From Meiothermus sp. (GTDB lineage Bacteria > Deinococcota > Deinococci > Deinococcales > Thermaceae): a stretch of 64,000 nt of DNA. Within the stretch, counting starts at the first letter, position 1, and each line of letters starts with the position of its first letter. The stretch covers positions 1,032,041 through 1,096,040 of the forward strand of contig NZ_BPIK01000001.1 in assembly GCF_026004075.1 (NCBI RefSeq), given 5' to 3'. Of this stretch, positions 56,926 through 64,000 are shown in pieces. The translations under genes were made by a program, and so were the position numbers. The notes under the pieces were generated by a model that was not told the origin of the DNA, searched no databases, and saw nothing but the letters and a program-made list of their open reading frames with translations.

Positions 56926-57578
56926 GATGTTTGTCGGGCTTGCCAGGCCTGCAGGGCCTGCGGCACCTCAGGCATGCACACCCCCAGGAGGGAGCAGTGT
57001 TTGCAGCGTTCGTCGGCAGCGGGTGGAGGCAGGTGCTCCTGCTGCAACAGCTTGCGCAACGCGCTGATGGTGGCGAGGGTGGTCGCGCGCAGCTCGGGGG
57101 TAAACTGCACCACCCGGCGGCGCTGGCTCGATTTGCTGAACAGCGCCCCCTCCATCACGCTCTGGCCGAACATCTCTTCCAGGCACAGAGCCTGGGCGCA
57201 AAGCTGCACCTCGGCGGCTTTGCGGGCCAGCTCGCGGGGCCAGCGCCGGCCCACCTTGTACTCCACCGGGTAGGGCACGCCCTCCACAAACTCCACCACA
57301 TCGGCCCGGCCCGTAAGCCCCAGCCGCTCCGACCACAAGGGCAGGCTCCGCTCCACCCAAACCCCCTCGCGCAGCAAGCCCTGCGGGATGTCTACGTTCT
57401 CGTGGGCGCGCGTACCGCGCAGGGTGAACTCGTTGTCCTCCCACTCGCCCTCGAGCAGAATCAGGGCCGCCCGGCGGGGGCAGTAGGTGTACTGGGCCAG
57501 GGCGCTCAGGGGTAGGGGCTCCTGGGGCAGGGAGGGTGCCGGGATTATTTCGGGAAATACATCGTCCAGTTCATACAT
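56922..57578 (-). CDS. cas4: CRISPR-associated Cas4 exonuclease
   Basis: 218 residues from ATG 57578, which follows GAGGGGGATTTT; a start six codons earlier is possible. PD-(D/E)xK nuclease with an iron-sulfur cluster: LPLSALAQYTYCPRRAALILLEGEW (first Cys), GLTGRADVVEFVEGVPYPVEYKVGRRW (D, E-x-K active site), EVQLCAQALCLEEMFG (QxxxY-like helix), and RCKHCSLLGVC for the other three Cys. It trims prespacers and selects PAM ends in systems that use PAMs. Confidence 0.96.
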   Translation of the reverse strand: MYELDDVFPEIIPAPSLPQEPLPLSALAQYTYCPRRAALILLEGEWEDNEFTLRGTRAHENVDIPQGLLREGVWVERSLPLWSERLGLTGRADVVEFVEGVPYPVEYKVGRRWPRELARKAAEVQLCAQALCLEEMFGQSVMEGALFSKSSQRRRVVQFTPELRATTLATISALRKLLQQEHLPPPAADERCKHCSLLGVCMPEVPQALQAWQARQTS

Positions 57579-57614
57579 AAAATCCCCCTCAAACACGCCG
57601 ACCTGCCGGGTTGC

Positions 57615-58675
57615 CTAGCCTTCCCAGGGTTCAAAGTCTTCTTCGGAATAGTTGCTCCAGCGAAAGCCTTCCCGGCACATCTTTTCGTATTCGGGGCCGT
57701 GGCGGGTCAGGGCAAACACATAAAGCTTGCCGTCTTTCTCGGTATAAAAAAGCCGCTCGTCCACCTGGCCTTTGGGATAGCCCAGGGCATCGCCTCCGCC
57801 ACTTTTGAATTCGCTGAGGGCCGCGCGGTTGGGCAAGCGCAGACGCTGGAGTAGCCTGTGGTAGCGCTCCTGGGTGGCGGGTTCCAGCTTTTCAAGTTCT
57901 CGCCGGGCCTGTCTGTAAAGGTAGATGGGTACGCCCTGGGCCTGCTCGAGCTCATTCTTGAAGGCTTCCAGGTAAGCTTCGCCCAGTGGCGACAGGCCAA
58001 GGTATAGCTGTCCCTCAAACTCAAATTCCTCGAGAAGCACGTGGGCCTCTTCGGGGAGCAAAGCGGCTCTGGACTCTGCCTCCGCTTTAGGCCGCAGCCC
58101 AGCTTCTCCCGCACTCAGCCAATCGAAAAAATCGGCGTACCAGACAAAAAGGCTGCTATCCCAGCCGATGGGTGTAGGTGGGAGGATGGCAATTTCCTTG
58201 AACTGTTCGTGAATATAGCAGACTGGAACCTTGAAGACCAAGCCCAGAACGGTGGCGTAGGAGATCTCAGCCTTGAAGCCTCCTGTGGCGTTGATGATAA
58301 TCTCCCTTTGTCTTTTTGCTGCTTTGCGAATCTCTCCGGCCAGGGTGCGAACGAAGTTTTTTAGGCCAAAGTCCACAAAGCCCTTTGCCTCGTAAGCCAG
58401 GCCCCCAATCTCAACCAATCCACAGGGTACGTTGGCTTGCAGGAAATATTGCCGCAGCAAATGCGCTGCCTTACGGCCTTCCTCGGTGGCACTATACAAC
58501 AAGACGATCTCGTCTCCAGCCTGCAAAATGCGCGAAAGGGAGTTGGTCTCAGCACAGGCCTTTTGGGGATCTGCCTGCAGGTAGTTCAGGATCTCCTGAT
58601 CTGTAGGGTTCTCCTTGAGAGCCTTCTTGGCGTTAGTAAGCAGACTGGTGCCTACGGTGGTAAGGATGACGGTGC

Positions 58676-58679
<4 letters not shown>
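57615..58679 (-). CDS. CARF-RelE fusion, cyclic-oligoadenylate-activated toxin (Cami1-like)
   Basis: 354 residues from GTG 58679; the GTGA overlap with the cmr6 stop decides the start. CARF domain (1-165): VILTTVGTSLLTNAK with G10-T-S at the ligand loop, LLYSATEEGRKAAHLLRQYF, and N130-A-T-G-G-F-K136 in REIIINATGGFKAEISYATVLGLVFKVPVCYI, the second conserved loop of the APE2256-like CARF group. A winged-helix-like linker follows (206-245, EEAHVLLEEFEFEGQLYLGLSPLGEAYLEAF). Residues 255-338 match the RelE/ParE toxin fold (RELEKLEPATQERYHRLLQRLRLPNR, DERLFYTEKDGKLYVFALTRHG). The last 16 residues (RWSNYSEEDFEPWEG) are acidic and aromatic. It sits between cmr6 and cas4. Confidence 0.85.
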
Positions 58680-59630
<951 letters not shown>

Positions 59631-59644
<14 letters not shown>

Positions 59645-60023
59645 CGTCGCCTCCTGCCTCGACCTTCAGAACGCTTTTAGCAAAGCGCTTGAAGTAGACC
59701 CAGGCCTCCAGCACCCGCCGGGTGTGGTGCATGTAGGCCGTGGTAGGGGCCTCATGCAGATGCGCCAGCAGGTCGCCTTCAACCTCGAGGATGGCCCCCA
59801 GGTGCTCGAGCAGCTTCTGGTGGGCCCGGGCCCGCGGGCCTTCGCCGCTGGCTTTGTCGGCGCTAAAGGCCACTGCCTGGCACAGCCCGCTCTGCAGCAC
59901 CATCACCGGGAAGCTGTGGCACAGGCCGCCGTAGATTCTCTTGAGTTCGGGGTCGGCCTGCTCCAGGCTGCTCACCAGCTCCAGGGCCCGCTTCATATCC
60001 TTCTGGTTGCGGGTTTGGGGCAT
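59631..60023 (-). CDS. cmr5: type III-B small subunit Cmr5
   Basis: 130 residues from ATG 60023, two bases after the cmr4 stop. An all-helical protein: TRNQKDMKRALELVSSLEQADPELKRIYGGLCHSFPVMVLQSGLCQAVAFSADKAS, then HQKLLEHLGAILEVEGDLLAHLHEAPTTAYMHHTRRVLEAWVYFKRFAKSVLKVEA, with the conserved 'P.....GL....AF' and 'Y...T...L....W.KR.A' patterns. It forms the belly filament that supports target RNA. The frame is open 79 codons upstream without meaning. Confidence 0.94.
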
Positions 60024-60025
60024 GG

Positions 60026-60814
60026 CTACACACCCCCCAGCACCCGCAGCAAACCGCGCCCCACACTGGCCTCGCCCCCTATCTGGAGGTAGGGGCGCCG
60101 GTGCAGCTCGGCAAAGTGCGCCGCGTCTTTGGCAAGGGCAAAGCTCGAGAAAACGGCCTCGGCAGGAATGGCCTCCTCGTACCACAAAGCCCCGCTGGCG
60201 ACGGTTTTGCTTGCGCTCTCGAGGCGCACCCGTGCAATGACCTCGAGGCCGGTCTGGCAAAAGTAGCTGAACACATCGTTGCTCACCAGGGCCAGGCGCT
60301 CCATCAGGTCTGGCTCCTCTTTGCCAAACAGCAGCCCGCTGATGGCCTTAGCCAGCGCTTCAGAGGAGCCTTTTACCTTCAGGTCGATGTCCTCCAGAAT
60401 CACCTGGTTGTTGTACTGGATGGCGCTCCCGGCCAGGGCTTCCTCACCGGTGATGCTTGGTTGAGATAGTTTCGACGATAGGCCCAGGGCTTCGGCATCG
60501 CGCTGCCAGCGCTGGAGCACCAGCGGGCAGGTGATGAGCGCGAAGGTTCCAGCATAAGAACGCACCGGCAGCAGCAGCAGACGGGCATCGGTGAGGGTAA
60601 GTTCGCCCATCTGCTCCAGCGAGCCAAAGACCTTATTGGCCGCTTCATCCGCGCGCCCATCGCGCAGCACCCCCTTGAGGCTGCTGGCGGGAATCAGCGG
60701 AAAACCTGTGGCTGCTTCGCGGGCCACCGGCAGGTCAATCACCGAGCCCGAAACCTGCCCAGTGCCGGGGTGCACCGGGGTCAGGGCCTGTAGAAAAAAA
60801 GCTTTAGTCTGCAT
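60026..60814 (-). CDS. cmr4: type III-B backbone RAMP Cmr4
   Basis: 262 residues from ATG 60814. Opening KAFFLQALTPVHPGTGQVSGSVIDLPVAREAATGFPLIPASSLKGVLRDG, the Cmr4 start, in which the DLPVARE thumb and the loop aspartate that cuts target RNA at 6-nt steps lie. ADEAANKVFGSLEQMGELTLTDARLLLLPVRSYAGTFALITCP is the central RAMP core, and YLQIGGEASVGRGLLRV the Gly-rich end loop. Several copies form the helical backbone. Overlaps the cmr3 end by 11 bases. Confidence 0.95.
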   Translation of the reverse strand: MQTKAFFLQALTPVHPGTGQVSGSVIDLPVAREAATGFPLIPASSLKGVLRDGRADEAANKVFGSLEQMGELTLTDARLLLLPVRSYAGTFALITCPLVLQRWQRDAEALGLSSKLSQPSITGEEALAGSAIQYNNQVILEDIDLKVKGSSEALAKAISGLLFGKEEPDLMERLALVSNDVFSYFCQTGLEVIARVRLESASKTVASGALWYEEAIPAEAVFSSFALAKDAAHFAELHRRPYLQIGGEASVGRGLLRVLGGV

Positions 60815-61934
60815 AACTTCCCACCCCCCATAAGGCAAGACCAAAGCCGTCCTTACGGTCTTGCTCGCTATCCGAAACTGGACGCAACCAGCTTTCCAGC
60901 ACCGCGCTGGGATCGCCCTCCAGCAGCTCGAAGAAGTAGACGCTGCCCGCGGGCACCATCCAGCGCACCGGCTTGGGTCGGTTGTTGCGCAGGCTCCAGC
61001 CCGAGACCGGCTCCCGCCGCCCCACCGCTGCGGCCACCAGCCGCAGCCTGACCTTTGCCAGCCCCCGGGGCAGGTGCTGTTCACCCGGCTTTTTCAACCA
61101 CCCGGGCTTCCAGCCGTCTTCGAACAGGGCCGGCGTGGCTAAAACCATGCGGATTAGCTGGCCCTTGGCAAGCCCGGCAAAGGCTTCCTGGATACTTTTG
61201 GGGCAGTCCCACCAGTAGCGGGATAGTTCCTCGCGCACCCGCAACGCTACTGGGCGCGACTCACCCCCCAAAAAGCCCAGAAGCTGGGGCTGGTGGCCTT
61301 CGGGTAGGGCGGCCCTGGCCCGCAGGGTATAGGGGATGTACTGCCCGTCCTGCACTTGCTCGAGAGCCCGGTAGCTCGCGCTAAAAAGCTGGCCTTCCCG
61401 GGCCTTGCCCTTGGATGGATCCATTGCCACATGGATACGCTGCTCGCTGGGCAGGCCCGCCATCGGCTCAGGCAGAGTAGTCTCCCCTAGTAGCCACTGC
61501 TCCATATCGGTCTGCCGCCATAGGCTGTAACCGGGCTGGGGTTTGACATCTTCGCTCACCCGGAGCGGCATCAGGCCATTGGGCAGGTTGCATCCCCCCA
61601 CCGGCCTGAAAGGTTGCAAGCGCATAATTTTGTTATGGCCTTCCTTCTGGTAAACCAGCGCATCGCGTGGTGCGGGCAGCACAATTTCTTCCCTGCGGGC
61701 CAGCAAAGGGCCATAAATGGGTAGGCCGTGCAGGCTCCGAAGGAACTGGTAGTTGCCCCAGTTGACCTTCTGGGCCAGGCCAATCTGAGTTCGAACAAAA
61801 CCCGCTACTGTGATGGGTAAGGGTAAAGGCAGGCTTTGCGCGGCTGTCTCGGTTCCATCGGCGGCGCTAAAGGGCCTTCCATCGCGCCAAAACTGGGGGG
61901 TGAGGGCTTGAATTTCCAGAACACGTTCAGGCAC
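60804..61934 (-). CDS. cmr3: type III-B RAMP Cmr3 (Cas5 group)
   Basis: 376 residues. Opens VLEIQALTPQFWRDGRPFSAADGTETAAQSLPLPLPITVAGFVRTQIG, typical Cmr3 (P-x-x-x-x-R-D-G-R-P-F). Ends with RMVLATPALFEDGWKPGW and GWSLRNNRPKPVRWMVPAGSVYFFEL, where AGSVY is the Cmr3 Gly motif. It binds the crRNA 5' tag and Cas10. Overlaps cas10 by eight bases. Confidence 0.94.
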   Translation of the reverse strand: MPERVLEIQALTPQFWRDGRPFSAADGTETAAQSLPLPLPITVAGFVRTQIGLAQKVNWGNYQFLRSLHGLPIYGPLLARREEIVLPAPRDALVYQKEGHNKIMRLQPFRPVGGCNLPNGLMPLRVSEDVKPQPGYSLWRQTDMEQWLLGETTLPEPMAGLPSEQRIHVAMDPSKGKAREGQLFSASYRALEQVQDGQYIPYTLRARAALPEGHQPQLLGFLGGESRPVALRVREELSRYWWDCPKSIQEAFAGLAKGQLIRMVLATPALFEDGWKPGWLKKPGEQHLPRGLAKVRLRLVAAAVGRREPVSGWSLRNNRPKPVRWMVPAGSVYFFELLEGDPSAVLESWLRPVSDSEQDRKDGFGLALWGVGSYAD

Positions 61935-63393
61935 GGCTAACCTCCGGTTGATTTTCGGTTTTTACACCGCTTAGAAAACGAGCAACAACCAGCTCTTTGG
62001 CGTAGTCGAGCAGATCCTGGCGGGATTCGAACAGGGGCAGCTTCAGGCCCTTGCGCTCCTTACGCCCCAGGATGCGCTCGGCCTCGGCTTGCAGGTAGGC
62101 CACGTTCATATCGTCCTGCCACTCCCGGGCTAGCTCGAGCAGCTCGTAGGCCAGGCCCTGGGTGAGATCGCCCTGCTCGAACGACTGCAGTAGCTCACGC
62201 CAGCGCAGCCTGTCCCAGGTGCGCACCACGGTAATGGGTGCTCCCCCTCGAGTGTGCAGGGCTACCGCCAGGGCGTTACGTCCCCCATCCTTGGCCGCTT
62301 TTTCGGCGTCTCGAGCCCGCTGCAAAGACTGGGAGAGCGGCTCGCGGTAGTGCACCACCGCTATCCCTGCCGAGAGGGTGCCGCGCACCCGGTGCCGGAA
62401 GTTTTCGGAGAGGTCTTGCGCGCAGGCAACGGCCTGGTTCACCGGCAAAAAGGCCAGCACATCGTCGCCGCCGGAGTAGACCATAAAGCCGTGGTGCTCC
62501 CGAACGATCCTCTGGGCTTCGCGGGCGAAGTCGTCGAGTGTGTTGGAAAGCGCGCGGTGGGCTTCGGGGTTATCCTGCCGGCTAATCAGCTCGCCCATGC
62601 GGTCGCCGTCGGCCACCAGGATGGCGAAGTAGGGCTGGGGTTCTGTGATGTGATCGTCGTCCTCGCCCCAGCGATCTTCGGGCTGGGCTTTGGGGTTTTG
62701 GGCCCGGCGGGCCATGGTGCGGGTGTCCACCACTGTCTGGTACATGCCCGCGCCATAGCAGCGCTTGAGCAGCGAGATGGCGTCGAGGTGCTCGGTGGGC
62801 TTGATGCGCAGGGGGCGGTGGGCGCCGTCGGGCAGGCGCAGGGTGGCCTCGCCCCACATGCGGGGGTCTATCACCGCTGCGCGGGAAGGGTCGAGGGGCG
62901 ACTTGGGTATGCCCTCGTCGTTTTGCTGGGTGGGGGCAAACTCGCGCAGGGCCTTGCGTCCGGCCAGCAGACGCTCCACGCCCTGCCGGGCCTGGGGGTA
63001 GTTGTTTTCCAGCGGAACCCAGGCCGCGTAGAACTCGAGGAAACTTTCAAGCTGAAGCTGCGCCCTGCCCTGGTCAATTTGCTTCTGGTATTGCTCTGGG
63101 AGGCCGTCCATGGCTTCTTGCCAGAGGTACTTCAGCTTTTCCTGAGCGGCTTTGCGGGCCCCCTCGACCAACTGCTGGGGGTCGCCGGTCGCCTCGGCCA
63201 GAATTTTGTTGGCCCCATCGGCTTCCTGGTCGGATGGGAAGATGAGCAGGGCGTTCTGGTCGGCCAGATAGCGGGCCACCACCCGGCTCAGTTCCTGCAA
63301 AATCTGCGAACCGGCGTACAGGTCGGCGGTGCGCCGGGCCGCGACGATGAAGTCCTGTACGGGGCCGATGGAGATGGAGAGCAGGTAGGTCAC
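61927..63393 (-). CDS. cmr2: Cas10/Cmr2, cyclic oligoadenylate synthase, without HD domain
   Basis: 488 residues, much shorter than the 800-900 of Cmr2 with an HD domain. It begins directly with the first palm-like domain (LLSISIGPVQDFIVAARRTADLYAGSQILQELSR), so the N-terminal HD nuclease is absent. FAILVADGDRMGELI (about 265-275) and YSGGDDVLAFLP (G308-G-D-D311) are the metal-binding motifs of the two cyclase domains. GTLSAGIAVVHYREPLSQSLQRARDAEKAAKDGGRNALAVAL is the rest of the second palm. Thus DNA cutting is lost but cyclic oligoadenylate synthesis is expected. Confidence 0.95.
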   Translation of the reverse strand: MTYLLSISIGPVQDFIVAARRTADLYAGSQILQELSRVVARYLADQNALLIFPSDQEADGANKILAEATGDPQQLVEGARKAAQEKLKYLWQEAMDGLPEQYQKQIDQGRAQLQLESFLEFYAAWVPLENNYPQARQGVERLLAGRKALREFAPTQQNDEGIPKSPLDPSRAAVIDPRMWGEATLRLPDGAHRPLRIKPTEHLDAISLLKRCYGAGMYQTVVDTRTMARRAQNPKAQPEDRWGEDDDHITEPQPYFAILVADGDRMGELISRQDNPEAHRALSNTLDDFAREAQRIVREHHGFMVYSGGDDVLAFLPVNQAVACAQDLSENFRHRVRGTLSAGIAVVHYREPLSQSLQRARDAEKAAKDGGRNALAVALHTRGGAPITVVRTWDRLRWRELLQSFEQGDLTQGLAYELLELAREWQDDMNVAYLQAEAERILGRKERKGLKLPLFESRQDLLDYAKELVVARFLSGVKTENQPEVSRA

Positions 63394-64000
63394 AGGCGTA
63401 CCTCCTCAGTGAAGCCCTCCTTTTGGGCAGCCCGCAAAACAGTTTCTATCAAGTCCTTCCCACCTAGCGCCCGTACCACACGATCGTCGGTGGGCCAGGA
63501 AAGATCGTAGGTCTGGCCTTTCACACTGACCCCCTGGGGTTCGGGCGCGGAAAGCACCAGCACCATCGCCCGCACCGAGCCATCAGCGAAGGCGACCGGC
63601 TTGAGGAGGACGGGTGAGGCCATGCGGCTTCCATCGGCAGGGGTGATTTCCCCTGCGAAGGCGCCGGTGAACTTCTGGTAGATAATGGGCAAGCCCATAT
63701 AAGGCTTGGCCAAGCTGACTTTTTGGCCTGGAGTGAGAGCTTTTAACTTGGCGTGATCTTCCCACATGGCCCCGCCCATCGCGCTGTACTCGGGATACTT
63801 TCCGGTGTAGTGCCCCTTGCGGAAGCGGGCCCAAAAAATGCTCAGGTCTTTCCAGGCCCTTACTCCGTCTTTGTAGGGCTTGGAGAAGGTAGCCCTCGCC
63901 CCAGATAGACACGAGTAGTACCCGTTGGATTGAAGCCCCGCGAACCACCCCTTTAGCTCAGAGAGGTCTTTGGGGTGCCATCCGGTTTGGGATGAAACGA
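63390..64000 (-). CDS. cmr1: type III-B RAMP Cmr1 (5' part beyond the window)
   Basis: The frame is open to the right end of the window, so the N-terminus is missing; 202 C-terminal residues are visible. WKDLSIFWARFRKGHYTGKYP and YMGLPIIYQKFTGAFAGEITPADGSRMASPVLLKPVAFADGSVRAMVLVLSAPEP resemble the C-terminal RAMP domain of Cmr1 (GLPI...R-x-ASP-x-LL-K/R-P). Start-stop overlap of four bases with cmr2. Cmr1 binds the crRNA 3' region. Confidence 0.85.
   Translation of the reverse strand, partial: VSSQTGWHPKDLSELKGWFAGLQSNGYYSCLSGARATFSKPYKDGVRAWKDLSIFWARFRKGHYTGKYPEYSAMGGAMWEDHAKLKALTPGQKVSLAKPYMGLPIIYQKFTGAFAGEITPADGSRMASPVLLKPVAFADGSVRAMVLVLSAPEPQGVSVKGQTYDLSWPTDDRVVRALGGKDLIETVLRAAQKEGFTEEVRL

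Noticed and set aside
56215-57273. Plus-strand 352-codon frame across cas1 and cas4
   Set aside because: Shadow of two certain cas genes.

Overview
The window looks like a chromosomal segment of a thermophile of the family Thermaceae, most like Meiothermus. This is inference from the high GC content, the Thermus-like gene set, the envelope proteins of the OmpH type and the very frequent CTCGAG hexamer. No ribosomal RNA or tRNA gene was found, so the genus is not proven.

Left part (1-20.4 kb): the 3' part of a PcrA/UvrD helicase, small envelope proteins, a minus-strand group for surface sugar chemistry (DUF58, two glycosyltransferases, a polysaccharide deacetylase), aconitase acnA, a VWA membrane protein, a subtilisin-like lipoprotein, ftsK, two tandem OmpH-like chaperones and pheA. 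Middle (20.6-34.2 kb): a FemX-like transferase, then an acetate block. The block holds a DnaQ-type exonuclease, a CNB-CBS-DUF294 signalling protein, a DUF4212/SSS symporter pair, an acetyl-CoA synthetase homologue, an IclR regulator fused in frame to a second acetyl-CoA synthetase, and a divergent acs. Two copies of a 135-bp double-hairpin repeat sit at 21.7 and 27.1 kb.

Next (34.2-50.9 kb) come housekeeping and envelope genes. prfB has the programmed +1 frameshift site. ileS has a T-box leader and an altered HIGH motif (AMHH). They are followed by tal and rho, a LysM/M23 hydrolase, a pair of M50 site-2-protease homologues of which the first has lost its HExxH motif, a TPR protein, a TlpA-like thioredoxin, zur/znuA with a Zur-box-like operator, an amidase, a SlyD-like isomerase, a YibE/F protein and a Yip1-like protein.

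Right part (51-64 kb): a complete-looking CRISPR-Cas locus read on the minus strand. It has a type III-B operon (cmr1 cut by the window end, then cmr2/cas10, cmr3, cmr4, cmr5, cmr6), a CARF-RelE fusion effector, a cas4-cas1-cas2 adaptation module of I-C type, a leader with a good promoter, and an array of 62 repeats and 61 spacers. Cas10 lacks the HD nuclease domain but keeps the GGDD cyclase motif, so the expected output is cyclic oligoadenylate, read by the CARF domain and converted to translation arrest by the RelE-like toxin domain. The most interesting items are this signalling arm, the IclR-ACS fusion, the AMHH isoleucyl-tRNA synthetase, the active/inactive M50 pair and the double-hairpin repeat whose loop is inverted between copies.
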